Assembly (NCBI GenBank): GCA_964035575.1
Contig: OZ037877.1
Coordinates: forward strand, 1,178,001-1,242,000
Origin: Rhynchopus sp. YZ270_cl-10
Taxonomy: Eukaryota; Euglenozoa; Diplonemea; Diplonemida; Diplonemidae
Reading direction: 5' to 3'
Length of the DNA: 64,000 nucleotides
In this document: positions 10,043-20,136 of the stretch, one piece after another
How positions within the stretch are numbered: the first letter of the stretch is position 1
How the letters are laid out: every line of letters starts with the position of its first letter
The notes under the pieces: model-generated
Database searches by the model: none
Told to the model about the DNA's origin: nothing
The model's input: only the letters and a program-made list of their open reading frames with translations
Translations under genes and position numbers: made by a program

Positions 10043-10166
10043 GATGCTGTTCTCCTGAATGCACAGCATACTACGTCATGCTGGCAACTGTTGAGCTAGT
10101 TGACGATTTATTTTTTATAGGGAGGGCATAAGGGAAGGAAAGGCGTTTTGTGTGCACCTTGAAGAG

Positions 10167-10303
10167 GGGTTCGTAAAATGTCGGCGTATGTGGGTAAATG
10201 TGGTTGAATGTCGGTTTTAAATCCCACGTTTATACAGTCCCTTAAGTAGGGATTTAGTACTAAATAGAGGAAACAGACATTCACCTACATTTTACGAAGC
10301 CTC
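10167..10303. mobile_element. small palindromic MITE-like element
   Basis: GGTTCGTAAAATGT near 10169 and ACATTTTACGAAGCC near 10288 are inverted copies, with further imperfect pairing inwards (AAATCCCA ... GGGATTTAG). The size of about 137 bp and lack of coding capacity fit a non-autonomous element. No target duplication is resolved. Confidence 0.55.
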
Positions 10304-10340
10304 GAAAGTCTTTTGTTTTTTGAATGCAAAGAAGGAATTC

Positions 10341-10540
10341 TTGGGTTTGACCCTTGTGATAGATTTGGTGTGCGTGTGTGCACACAGAAAAGGATTTTTG
10401 TATTCATATTCTTCAAAGCTTTCAATTCCAAGGTGTGACTAAGTGTAAGAGCGGCTTAGGGTCATCTTGCGAATCCTTTTAGATGTGTGTGCACAAGAGG
10501 CACATTCATCTTTCAAGTTTTCTTTTTTCTTCCTCAATTA
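10341..10540 (+). repeat. second copy of the Exo70 3' region
   Basis: Matches 8484-8686 almost base for base, including both small hairpins (10439-10460 and 10488-10504). It stands alone with no Exo70 coding sequence upstream, after a W5 3' flank shared with W4. Confidence 0.85.
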
Positions 10541-11952
10541 AAGGGGGGTGGGGGATAAAACAATTATCCCCCGTTTTTTTCTCCCCCATTTTATTTTATT
10601 GAGAAAAGTTCGATTTCGGCCTCGAAAATACCCGTGACACCGATTTGTCACGGTACTTTGTCACGGAATTTTTTTGAAAGATTCGATTTCGTGACAAGCC
10701 GATTTTTTCATTGACACACAAAATTCAATTTAGTGACAAATGACTTTTTTCATTGACAAAAAAAAATTCGATTTCGTGACAAATCCATTTTTTCATTGAC
10801 AAAAAAATGTCATTGCAAAAAATGGATTTTGTCAAGGAAAAAGTCGTGACAGCCAACCCGCCAGTCACTGAAAAGTGACCAGACAGCCACTTGACAAACA
10901 CAAAAGAGGCCATTCTTGAGCTGTCTAGAAACCTAAGGGCAGAGACTGAAGACACAAGGTATGATAACTTTATGATTATGCAAGACTTAGTATATCGCGA
11001 ACACGGTCAGGCTTGCACGCCTCTGGCCAGAGGCCAGCCCCACTAAATGATATGCAGCAGACACTCATTGCAGATTTCATTTTCATTCGGTAAAAAAATA
11101 ATGGGTGCGCAAGTTTCTATACCTAATACCCCAACCCTCACCCATACATTCCATTACACACACCAAAACAGATCGAATCCACCAGCGCATGCGACGGAAG
11201 CAGATTCAGATTGTGGTTTGATAAGCAGAGTTCGGTTATTATGGTGGTGGAAAGGGGGGTGGGAACACTTTGTCAGTCACTGCTATAGCCATTAACCAGG
11301 GAGCATAGCTAGTGCAAGAAATTCGACTTTGGAAACCTTCCGGAAAGTCTGTCCTCTGCTTCCGGAGGACTAGACACAAGAAAATATTGTTTGTTCCCCC
11401 AGAAAACCAGTGCACAATTCACACTCCTTGTGGGTGGTCTTGTTGCCTTTTCGTCATAGTAATTTTGGCCCAGGCATGCTCTCGAAGCATGACAATTTAG
11501 TGTGTATGGGGCAGGGTGTTGTTTTGTTCTGAATTCTCTTTGTTATAACATCTAAGTCAATCGCGGGTGGTGGTTTGTGTAGCGTGAGGCACTCTTTTTA
11601 GCAAACTTCCTGCGGCTGCTAAAGTGTTATTTCTTCGGATTTAACAACGTACAGCGTAACATAGTGGTTTCGCCTGGTCGACACAACCTTTGATAGATAC
11701 GGGATAACCAACTCCCTTCGACCCCTCGTGGGTTCACTGAACAAGCCCTAGTGGTAGTTAAACGCGATTGACATTTACATTTCCTAGAGATGAAAGAACA
11801 AGATAACACTTCTGTACCCGCGCATCAAAATTGTGGAAAACTTTGCACCCCAAACACCCTCAACAACGCCCGCCAAAAGGCGCCCCTTGTTGCTGGGAGT
11901 TGGTTCTCATGTTTGATACACTGCACAGCAGGCATTCCTCTGAGTCCAACGC
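10541..11952. other. non-coding stretch with TTCGATTTCGTGACAA repeats
   Basis: Between about 10600 and 10830 the strings TTCGATTTCGTGACAA and TTTTTTCATTGACAAA recur in slightly varied form, giving a short irregular tandem repeat. The remainder (10900-11950) shows no credible gene on either strand and no recognisable RNA gene. Confidence 0.5.
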
Positions 11953-12031
11953 ATGTTTGGCCTGTCTGCGGCGTTGTACTTAAGGTGCACGAAGACAGGG
12001 TCTGGTGGTAAATTTTGCGTAGTACTGCGAC

Positions 12032-13882
12032 GTGGTACTGCGTGGGTCTGGGAACCTGGTACCTGGGTACAGGATATTTGTTGTAAAGACATCTGCCGCT
12101 GTTGCGGGGCAGACCTTCACGCTGAGTGCGACCTTCACTGGGACAGACGGGCCGTCGACAACGTGTGCAGTGAGCGTGCGTGTGGCGGATGCAGACACCC
12201 TGTGCTTTGGGATTGGGGCGAGCGACCCGAACGTGTGCAGTGGACATGGGACGTGTGTTGAGGACCTCCTGACGCCGTGCCAGTGCGAGGCTGGTTACGC
12301 AGGTGCTGACTGCAGCGGGACGGTGTCGTGCCCTGCGGACGTGCTGCACCCGTTTGACGGGGAGGTCACATGGTCGACGTCTGGTGCGGTGACGGAGGAC
12401 TCGTCTGTGTTTGTTGCAGGAGGTGCAAGCATGCGTGTGGGTGAGGTGGGGTCGTCGTCGCGTGGACAGGCGTGGCTGGACTTTGCTGACAGCGAGCCGG
12501 ACACAGTCTCGTTCCACATGTCTGCGATGGGTGGGAGCACGCAGCAGTGGCCTGCCGTGTATCTGCGTCGTGGTTCCGCTACATGCAGTATTGTGCAGCG
12601 CTACTCGAGCGGGCAGTGGCGTGTTGGAAACCGCCTGGTATCGAACACTGCACCTGAGGCGGACAGGTTCTACGCTGTGACCATGGAGATGGACTGGACG
12701 GCCATGTCGTACAGAGTTCTTGTGGACGGCACATTCCTGGGCTCGAACACCATCTCTTCCGGCTGTGCTGGTGGGCTCACGAGGGCCATCTTCTTCGGGA
12801 ACGGTTGGCTCGATGAGTTCAAGCTGGAGTGCCCGAAGAGGGGAGTGTCTCCCACAGATGCCCCAGTGCCTAGCACTGCTGTCCCGGTTCCTGACACAGA
12901 TGTGCCTGCAACAGCAGCACCCAGGACCAGTGCCCCACGTACCAACGCACCCAGGACTAACGCACCGCGCACCAACGCACCACGTACCAACGCACCCAGG
13001 ACCAATGCACCCCGCACTAACGCACCCAAGACCGATGCGCCAGCAACCGACGCACCCAGGACCAATGCACCACGTACCAACGCACCGCGCACTAACGCAC
13101 CTAAGACCGACGCCCCACGCACCAGTGCTCCCAAGACTAACGCACCAAAGACTAACGCACCACGTACTGATGCGCCTAAGACGGACGCACCACGCACTAA
13201 CGCACCTAAGACCGACGCCCCACGCACCAGTGCTCCCAAGACTAACGCACCACGTACCAGTGTGCCCAGGACTAACGCACCACGCACCAACGCACCCAAG
13301 ACCAACGCCCCACGCACCAGTGCGCCCAAGACGAACGCGCCTAAGACGAACGCACCCCGCACTAACGCACCCAAGACCAACGCACCACGCACCAGCATGC
13401 CTGCCACATCTGTGCCCCTGCCTCCCACACCCACCAGCAGGCCTGGTCTGCAGACGTCGATCTACAAGCCCGGTGGCGGCATGTACGACTTCCCTGACTT
13501 CGACGCACTGATGCCAAACTTCGTTGTCGTGACGGAGCGTATCAAGTTTGTGAACAGTGTGTGGAAGGCGATTGACAGGTCGCTGAGGAACAACTTTGCT
13601 GCGCAGCTGGAGGGCTCTTTGGACGTGGCGGTTGCGGGCGAGTACACCCTGCACCTGACGTCGGACGACGGGTCGCGTCTGTGGCTCGACGGTGCGAAGC
13701 AGATTGAGAACGGTGGCATCCACACCTCAAAGACAGAGTCCGTGACGCTGCAGCTCTCTGCTGGCTCGCACCCGCTCAAGATCCACTTCTTCGAGCGCAG
13801 GAGGAAGGCCTACCTCAACCTTGAGTGGACCCTGCCCAACGGCGTTCGCGAGTTTGTGCCTGTCGAGAACCTGTCGCACTGA
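12032..13882 (+). CDS. extracellular protein: EGF-like, ConA-like, Thr/Pro repeat stalk, PA14; start unresolved
   Basis: The frame opens after a stop at about 12022 with no usable ATG. The 5' end is therefore either lost or spliced. One phase-correct option joins 11953-11984 (MFGLSAALYL) to 12073 through an 88-bp intron with a GTGCAC donor, giving 613 aa; this is weak. In order it carries an EGF-like motif (CSGHGTCVEDLLTPCQCEAG, about 12237-12320), a ConA/LamG-like region (12340-12830), about 30 five-residue units A-P-[RK]-T-[NDS] (12920-13400), and a PA14 domain (13460-13870) with the hallmark DDGSRLWLDGAKQI. PA14 domains bind glycans or other ligands at cell surfaces. The Thr/Pro region is probably an O-glycosylated stalk. 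No C-terminal membrane segment is seen, so it may be secreted. Confidence 0.75.
   Translation: MVLRGSGNLVPGYRIFVVKTSAAVAGQTFTLSATFTGTDGPSTTCAVSVRVADADTLCFGIGASDPNVCSGHGTCVEDLLTPCQCEAGYAGADCSGTVSCPADVLHPFDGEVTWSTSGAVTEDSSVFVAGGASMRVGEVGSSSRGQAWLDFADSEPDTVSFHMSAMGGSTQQWPAVYLRRGSATCSIVQRYSSGQWRVGNRLVSNTAPEADRFYAVTMEMDWTAMSYRVLVDGTFLGSNTISSGCAGGLTRAIFFGNGWLDEFKLECPKRGVSPTDAPVPSTAVPVPDTDVPATAAPRTSAPRTNAPRTNAPRTNAPRTNAPRTNAPRTNAPKTDAPATDAPRTNAPRTNAPRTNAPKTDAPRTSAPKTNAPKTNAPRTDAPKTDAPRTNAPKTDAPRTSAPKTNAPRTSVPRTNAPRTNAPKTNAPRTSAPKTNAPKTNAPRTNAPKTNAPRTSMPATSVPLPPTPTSRPGLQTSIYKPGGGMYDFPDFDALMPNFVVVTERIKFVNSVWKAIDRSLRNNFAAQLEGSLDVAVAGEYTLHLTSDDGSRLWLDGAKQIENGGIHTSKTESVTLQLSAGSHPLKIHFFERRRKAYLNLEWTLPNGVREFVPVENLSH
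12920..13405 (+). repeat. 15-bp coding minisatellite
   Basis: About 30 units of GCACC[CA][AC][GC][GA]AC[CT]AA-type codons encode APRTN/APKTN/APRTS/APKTD pentads. Units differ by codon-level substitutions, so the array is somewhat aged but stays in frame. Arg/Lys in every unit makes the stalk basic, unlike most acidic or neutral mucin stalks. Confidence 0.85.
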
Positions 13883-15602
13883 AAGGCTTTCTTCTTTTGT
13901 TTTCTTGACACAATTCAATCCTTTCTGTACCACACTGCCCACATCGCTCGGTGGGCTTTCTTTTGTTCAACGTTGCGTTACCTTTACTTTGGGGTGTGCC
14001 GCTGTTACCCCATTGCAACACAACTTCTACCCACAGATTATTCTGATTCTATTTTCTCTATTCTTCTTCAATATAACAACCCCATCCGGAAGGCAGACCT
14101 TGTTCGCTCAAGGTTTAGGTGAGTTACGCCACCTCCCGTTGTGCCAGTTTTTGTCTTATTTTTTTAACACTTGTGTCGCTTGTCACTTTGGTCACCCCCA
14201 CAAGATCTCTTGAAGGGGGCAAAACAACCTCACGACCTGACTCACAGAAGAGGGTACTGTACGAACAACCTCGATAGATTTGTTGCACGTACAGAGACAC
14301 ACCCTCGCAAAGACACACCTTCCTCATATCCACTCTTGTTTTCTTGTTGTTTGTCTTTCTTTTGTGGAACGGGTCTCTCTCAAGAGCTCTCCACACTGCC
14401 ATCGTCTGTTATACATGTCTTGTTTCTTTTTGTTTTTGTACCCACATCCAGGTGTCTGTACCTTAAAAAAGGAAACTTTTCAACTTGTTTCTTTTCCCTT
14501 GCAGGGGTTCCCTGTTAGGACCTGTTTCGTTTGAAAGATTTGTGTACAAACACATTTCGTCTTTCTAAATATTTGAATTCTTCTGTGCGTATCGAAATCA
14601 TTTTTGTGGCCCTCCCCTGAAGAAACACAACTAAATGAGAATGTGTGTTACAATACACTCTCTTTCAGCCTTCGGGGTGGGGAGGGTTCACTCTTAAATG
14701 ATCTCTTTTCCCTTTTTTTTTTTCTCTCGAAAAAAAGCTTTACTGTGGAGATTGTCTCTATGGCAACTGCACTAATCCAACAAATTGATCAAAAAAATTA
14801 AAAAAAACGTCGTTAGATCAGAACCACCCAATCTCATCTTCCAACGGAAGAAGAGAAACCCGGACTTTTTACGGTCGCCACCTGATCTTGATATGACTAT
14901 GCATTTCTTGTTGTTGGGTTTTTTTTTTTATATATTTTTGGCCTTTTTGCAAACGGTTTGGTCTGTTTGTTTTTTCATCTCCACGACACACAAATTTTCA
15001 AAAGACGTCTTTTTCAAAAATAAAAAGCAACTAGGCGTCTCCCTTTGTATGCCCTTTCGATCTATTGACCAACCGCAAAAAGAAGGCCATTTTTATTATT
15101 AATTTTTATTCTATTTTTTTTTGAAAATAAATGATTGATCTCCCACCTCTCCCAATTTCGCCACCCTTCTTATCTTATCCAGTGGGGCGTTTGTTCGTCA
15201 CATATGGAAATATGATGGAAGGGGCAAAACATACAACACAAAAACCACCAAAACACAATACCCACGGGGAAAAAAAAAACATTCTTTTTTCGTGATTTTT
15301 TGGCGATTTTGTGTTCTTTCTATGTTTTGTCTAGAGGGCGTAAATGCACTTTCCGATCTTTTGTTTCTGCTTTTTTTTTTTTTTTGAGACCTTCAACTCT
15401 TCTTTTTAGCACCCGTCCTCTCTCTCTCTCTCTCCCCCCCTCGGTGCTTCTAAAACAAAGAACAGCAACAAAACAACGCTGTGAGAAAAAAAATTGATCT
15501 TTTTTAAAACCTTTTTTTTGTCCTCAAATTGGATTTCCCCTCAACCCTTTCACCTTTTATTCCAGACAACACAGTACCAAAAAAAGCGATGCAGAAAGAG
15601 AA
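13883..15602. other. 1.7-kb non-coding, T- and pyrimidine-rich
   Basis: Many T and CT tracts occur (for example CTCTCTCTCTCTCTC near 15420). No credible gene is seen on either strand. The stretch ends in a pyrimidine run and TTATTCCAG at 15565, a likely splice acceptor 37 bp before the next start codon. Confidence 0.5.
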
Positions 15603-15986
15603 ATGACGAATTTATTTGTGTTGTTTATTTTCGTGGTGTTGTATGGCAGTGTTGACGGCGTTGAGTTGAAGAGCATTCATGTGTACGCTGCCGGGCATGT
15701 GGATGGGGCGGAACGCAGTGGGATAGTGGGTTTCTTTGACTGTGCGAAGATGTGTCATCGCTATGACAACGTGCAGGCAGTCGTCGCGTCGTCTGCCTGG
15801 TCCAGCCTGGTTGGCGAAACAGTCTTTATAGAATCTACAGCAGGCTGGCTAGTCCTCTGGCGTGACAAATCCTTCACCCGACCCCTTCTCCCAAGTGCAA
15901 CCGAATACGACACCACCCACCACGACGGCGAAAAAGGATATCTCCGAGATGCCTTCCGCCTGAACGTTGAGAAAGCGCTACACTAA
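15603..15986 (+). CDS. small secreted protein of unknown function (127 aa)
   Basis: The ATG follows a pyrimidine tract and AG acceptor at 15565. Residues 1-19 (MTNLFVLFIFVVLYGSVDG) are a clear signal peptide. The mature part begins VELKSIHVYAAGHVDG and has only two cysteines (FDCAKMC). It has no second membrane segment or recognised domain. It sits upstream of the adenylate cyclase gene in the same direction. The length is small but the signal peptide and acceptor context make it a likely real gene. Secretion is inferred from the signal only. Confidence 0.6.
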   Translation: MTNLFVLFIFVVLYGSVDGVELKSIHVYAAGHVDGAERSGIVGFFDCAKMCHRYDNVQAVVASSAWSSLVGETVFIESTAGWLVLWRDKSFTRPLLPSATEYDTTHHDGEKGYLRDAFRLNVEKALH

Positions 15987-16186
15987 AACCCCCCCTTCTT
16001 ACCCCCCCTTTCTGCATTTTTCTAAAATAACAAAAAAAAAAGAACCTCTTTTTTGGGCTGTGTGGAGCATCTAGAGTTTATTCCCCGGCCATTTTCTGCA
16101 CCACCAGTGCATTTTGTATGGGCCAGCGCCTTGTCAAAAAATCGAAACACCGTCCTCATGACCCTATGTCTCCAATGATCCCCGTT

Positions 16187-16241
16187 CATCTGACTGATGA
16201 GTGGAAGCGGGAGTAGGGCATATCAGATGTAAACCACGAAA
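16187..16241 (+). repeat. hammerhead-like core shared with 45829-46038
   Basis: CTGATGAG (16194) is followed by GTGG ... CCAC and CGAAA (16237-16241), the order of a hammerhead ribozyme core with a 4-bp helix II. A matching segment near 45829-46038 is split by a small palindromic insertion. No convincing helix III with a cleavage triplet was found. CATCTGA and TCAGATG at 16187-16193 and 16222-16228 could pair instead. It is best called a shared repeat with a hammerhead-like string. Confidence 0.3.
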
Positions 16242-16368
16242 TGGCTGTAGGACGTTGTGGTCCACCCGGTCCTACGCGGTACTGGCACGGTTCAGGACAG
16301 TCACAGGTATTGGTGTCGGGTGTCTTCTGTCTAAGATACGTCTGCTTCCACAAGAACACACGAACACA

Positions 16369-18444
16369 ATGCGCTGTCTGGATGCTGTGTTGTCGCTGGA
16401 TGGGACACTGGACAAGAAGGACACACGGAAGCGGAAGTTGTTCTTCGTCTTTAACGTTACAGTCTTGTTGATGATGGCTGGCACTTGGGAGGTGTGGGTT
16501 AACCTACGAGGGCGCTACTTCTATTACGCCACAGGTGTGTTCTCAATCTGCACTGCGATCTACGCCACTATGCTGGTGCTCTGCAAAGTCAAGCTGACCA
16601 CACCCGCAATAGTGTTCGTCGCCTACAGCTACGCTCTTGGAACTTTTGGTGGTGACGTCACTGCCCGTGCTATAGGGAACACAGCATGGCCGTTACTCGT
16701 GGTTGTGGTGGACTTCCTCCTTGTGATGGAGGTGCCCGCACGCCACAGCATGTGTGTCGTCTGTGTCGCAGTGGCGTACTTCTTTGTCATGGGTGTGGAA
16801 GAACTGTTCAGGTTTGGCATCCTCGACATCCCTGGTATCATGCCACAGGAGGTGAGGGCAGACTACATGGAGGAAGCAACTCAGTGTGCAGACCTCCCCT
16901 GCCCTAACAAGAGCAGAGCTTTGAATCAGCAGATCATTGCTTTGAGTGTATTTATCATCGACTTCATCGCAACCCGAGGCTTTGCACGTGGTCTCCTGAA
17001 GGAACAGACATCAATGGAGCGGACGATCAACGCTGTGCAGGAAATTGCAGCACTCCTTGCTGGCTACGACGTGGAGCAGGTGGCGGAGCTGCTGAAGGCG
17101 CATGAGGGTGACCTGCCTGAGGGGATGACAGCGGCACTGCGGAACTTGGAGGAGAACCTGCGGAATTACCGTCCATACCTCCCTGCTGCATTGTTTGAGC
17201 TGGATGAGGACGGTGTGCAGCAGCCGACTGTGGCACCGCCTGGGCTTGACAGCGAGACAGCAACGATTGTGTTCACAGACATCCGTGCGTCAACGTCGAT
17301 CTGGGAGAACGCACCTGAGGGGATGCGTGCTGGACTGCAGATCCACAACGCTGTGATGCGTGATGTGATGCGGATGTGTGGTGGGTACGAGGTGAAGACC
17401 ATAGGGGACGCATTCATGATTGCCTTTGCATCCACTTGCGACGGTGTGGCGTTTGGGTTGCGTGTGCAGGAGCGTCTTTTCGAAGCAGACTGGCCTGCAT
17501 CTCTGTTTGAGGATGCACCAATCTGTTCTCGTCAGGGGTCGCTGTGGGGTGGTCTGACTGTGCGCATTGGGGTGAACACTGGCCCTGTGACTGTGGAGCA
17601 GAACACACTGACGGGACGGACAGACTACTTCGGACACACAGTGAACGTTGCATCACGCCTTGAGAGCACATGCACGCCTGGTGCTGTGGCTGTTCCCTCT
17701 AACCTGTGGACGTCTGTCTCTGAGTCGTGCAGTGCTGTTGCGGGTGTGCCAGAGGCAGTTCACTTGAAGGGTGTGTCTGGGAGCACGTTGGTGTGCTGTG
17801 TGTGGCCTGTCTCACTTGGGGGACGAAGGGAAGCACCACTTCGCGAGTCTTCTTTACCAACTGCGAATCTGAACGGTACTCTTTCCACACGTGCGTCGTC
17901 TGTTTTATCCACAAACAACCTTTCAGTCTCCACACGTCAGACCTCCGGCACATTGGGAGTTGCACAGCTTGCAGTGGGTGATGTGGGACAAAACATAGCC
18001 TTTCACCAGATGAGCTCACGACTCACGACACTGACCACGGCACTGGAGCAGAGTGGAGGGAGTCTGGTGACGCTGCTTGGGAACTGTGTCTGTGTTGGGT
18101 GGAACGTGTCGCGTTCTGCACCTGCACACATGGAGAATGCGATACGGTTTGTGCAGCACATGTCTGTGAAGTCTGCACTGAACGGGGCTGGGCTTGCAAG
18201 CGGCCCAGTGCAGCACGGGGATGTTGGTGCACGGAGCCAGCGCTTTGTGACTGTGATGGGGGATGGTGTGCGTCGGAGTTGGGCGCTGTGCGAGGAGGCT
18301 GTGCGTGACGGGGTTGTGTGTCTGTATGAGTCTCCTGAAGGGACAACACTGCCGTCTGCACTTCAAGACGTTCTTGTGCAGCACAAGGGTTGTTACCGGG
18401 TGATTGGGGCACAGGACAATAGGGAACGCGACAATGTGTTTTAG
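16369..18444 (+). CDS. membrane adenylate cyclase (class III) with a second degenerate cyclase-like domain (691 aa)
   Basis: The start is the ATG of MRCLDAVLSLDG; upstream in-frame sequence lacks an ATG. About six hydrophobic segments (residues 25-150, one more near 190-208) precede a helical linker (QEIAALLAGYDVEQVAELL, then NYRPYLPAALF). The catalytic domain (about 295-450) keeps both metal aspartates (VFTDI, TIGDAF), the purine-binding Lys (YEVKTIGD) and the TDYFGHTVNVASRLES block. It should therefore make cyclic AMP from ATP at a membrane. Residues about 528-655 repeat the fold in decayed form (VTLLGNCVCVGWN, then RFVTVMGDGVRRSWAL) without the metal aspartates. They may regulate or dimerise with the active domain. 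The linker style resembles kinetoplastid cyclases. The coding region appears uninterrupted. Confidence 0.85.
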   Translation: MRCLDAVLSLDGTLDKKDTRKRKLFFVFNVTVLLMMAGTWEVWVNLRGRYFYYATGVFSICTAIYATMLVLCKVKLTTPAIVFVAYSYALGTFGGDVTARAIGNTAWPLLVVVVDFLLVMEVPARHSMCVVCVAVAYFFVMGVEELFRFGILDIPGIMPQEVRADYMEEATQCADLPCPNKSRALNQQIIALSVFIIDFIATRGFARGLLKEQTSMERTINAVQEIAALLAGYDVEQVAELLKAHEGDLPEGMTAALRNLEENLRNYRPYLPAALFELDEDGVQQPTVAPPGLDSETATIVFTDIRASTSIWENAPEGMRAGLQIHNAVMRDVMRMCGGYEVKTIGDAFMIAFASTCDGVAFGLRVQERLFEADWPASLFEDAPICSRQGSLWGGLTVRIGVNTGPVTVEQNTLTGRTDYFGHTVNVASRLESTCTPGAVAVPSNLWTSVSESCSAVAGVPEAVHLKGVSGSTLVCCVWPVSLGGRREAPLRESSLPTANLNGTLSTRASSVLSTNNLSVSTRQTSGTLGVAQLAVGDVGQNIAFHQMSSRLTTLTTALEQSGGSLVTLLGNCVCVGWNVSRSAPAHMENAIRFVQHMSVKSALNGAGLASGPVQHGDVGARSQRFVTVMGDGVRRSWALCEEAVRDGVVCLYESPEGTTLPSALQDVLVQHKGCYRVIGAQDNRERDNVF

Positions 18445-18535
18445 TTTTAGTTGATATATTTGTGCAGCTCGAGCACTGTTTTTTACAAGACGTGCAGAGA
18501 CTGAGTGTGATCGATGCTAAGGGTCCCCCTTGTCT

Positions 18536-18640
18536 TTTAACATGTCTTTTAAAAGACGTCTTTTATGTCTTTTATCGTCTTTTAAAATCCCACTTTTTCG
18601 CATAAAAGACATAAAAGACACATAAAAGACATACAGCGTT
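18536..18640. repeat. AAAAGACAT / TGTCTTTTA short repeats
   Basis: TGTCTTTTA and its reverse complement recur several times, forming mixed direct and inverted repeats just left of the transposon cluster. No coding potential is seen. It may be the end of an older element. Confidence 0.55.
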
Positions 18641-18946
18641 TGTAAATTACTAAAACCGGGATTTTCACCTTTTTGGGTGGTTTTTTGGGTCCATACCTGG
18701 CTATGTGGGCTGGGAAACGCGATTCTGGGGTGTCAGAACCGTGTGGCCACACAGGAGGTCGTTTGTGGGCAAAAACGACGGGATGATGCCCGCTTTTAGC
18801 GGATTTGGTTTTTTCACTGCGATAAATGAAGTGTTTTCTTGTCTTTCTTTTTGCAAGGGTACATTTTTCGCACCCTCTTTGCTTTCTTTTCGTTTCGTTA
18901 AGAAAAGAAAGTATCAGTCCTATTCGTGGTCCTTTACCCCCCCCCC

Positions 18947-20136
18947 TAGGTGGGGGCAAAACCCCTATTTTTTTGAGGCATTTTGACTTTTTTGGACTTC
19001 CGCGCAAAGTACGTACAAACCACCCCTCATACCCACCCAGAAATGGGTCAGAAACACCCTGTGACCCGAAAATCCATGCTAAGGGCGACTCAGAATATGA
19101 AAAAATGCAAAAAAATAGTGAAAAAGTGGCCTTTTGACGGTTTTGGCCATGTTGGGTAAAATGGCCATTTTTGGACAAAAAAATCAAAAAAACAGCAAAA
19201 TTTCGACGTCATGACAGCTGCTTGGGCACAAACCTACCCCAGGGAGGTCCTGTGAGTCTATTCCGACCTGTTTTGGACACTTTAGGTACTTTTTTTGGCC
19301 GTTTTTTGGTGTTTTTAGGTCAAAAAATACCCTGGACTTTACCCTGGACGTCCCTGGGCCGCGACTTGCGCCCTGCTTTTGGACCCACTCTGGGCCAAAA
19401 AATGGGTGAAAACCCCCGAAAAAGCACTCCGGGAACCCAGATAGTTCCAAATATCCACCAGAAACCCACCCAAACACCTCAAAAACATGCCAGAAAAATA
19501 TTTTTAAAAACACACTTTTTCAAATAAGTCATTATGGAACCTGCCCAGATGAACTTTTTGAAAAAAGTGTGTTTTTGAAAATATTTTTCTGGCATGTTTT
19601 TGAGGTGTTTGGGTGGGTTTCTGGTGGATATTTGGAACTATCTGGGTTCCCGGAGTGCTTTTTCGGGGGTTTTCACCCATTTTTTGGCCCAGAGTGGGTC
19701 CAAAAGCAGGGCGCAAGTCGCGGCCCAGGGACGTCCAGGGTAAAGTCCAGGGTATTTTTTGACCTAAAAACACCAAAAAACGGCCAAAAAAAGTACCTAA
19801 AGTGTCCAAAACAGGTCGGAATGGACTCACAGGACCTCCCTGGGGTAGGTTTGTGCCCAAGCAGCTGTCATGACGTCGAAATTTTGCTGTTTTTTTGATT
19901 TTTTTGTCCAAAAATGGCCATTTTACCCAACATGGCCAAAACCGTCAAAAGGCCACTTTTTCACTATTTTTTTGCATTTTTTCATATTCTGAGTCGCCCT
20001 TAGCATGGATTTTCGGGTCACAGGGTGTTTCTGACCCATTTCTGGGTGGGTATGAGGGGTGGTTTGTACGTACTTTGCGCGGAAGTCCAAAAAAGTCAAA
20101 ATGCCTCACCCGTCCTGAAGGTTTTGCCCCCACCTA
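18947..20136. mobile_element. giant palindromic foldback element F1 (1190 bp)
   Basis: Two arms of roughly 575 bp are nearly perfect reverse complements around a centre near 19530. The outer ends are GGTGGGGGCAAAACC and GGTTTTGCCCCCACC, each bordered by TA, with C-runs outside. There is no transposase, and the apparent ORFs are mirror images on opposite strands. The architecture fits a non-autonomous foldback/MITE mobilised by a TA-targeting transposase. That is inference. F2 is a second copy of identical length. Confidence 0.8.

Noticed and set aside
11825-13723. 632-residue minus-strand frame opposite the PA14 gene
   Set aside because: It is the antisense of the Thr/Pro minisatellite and flanks. 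Its Cys/Trp/Gly-rich composition mirrors the repeat. The plus strand has PA14 and EGF-like motifs.
16187-16241. A complete hammerhead ribozyme
   Set aside because: Core strings are present, but a third helix with a proper cleavage site could not be drawn, so only a hammerhead-like finding is reported.
16201-16368. N-terminal extension of the adenylate cyclase
   Set aside because: It lacks an ATG, starting only at GTG, and covers the shared hammerhead-like repeat.
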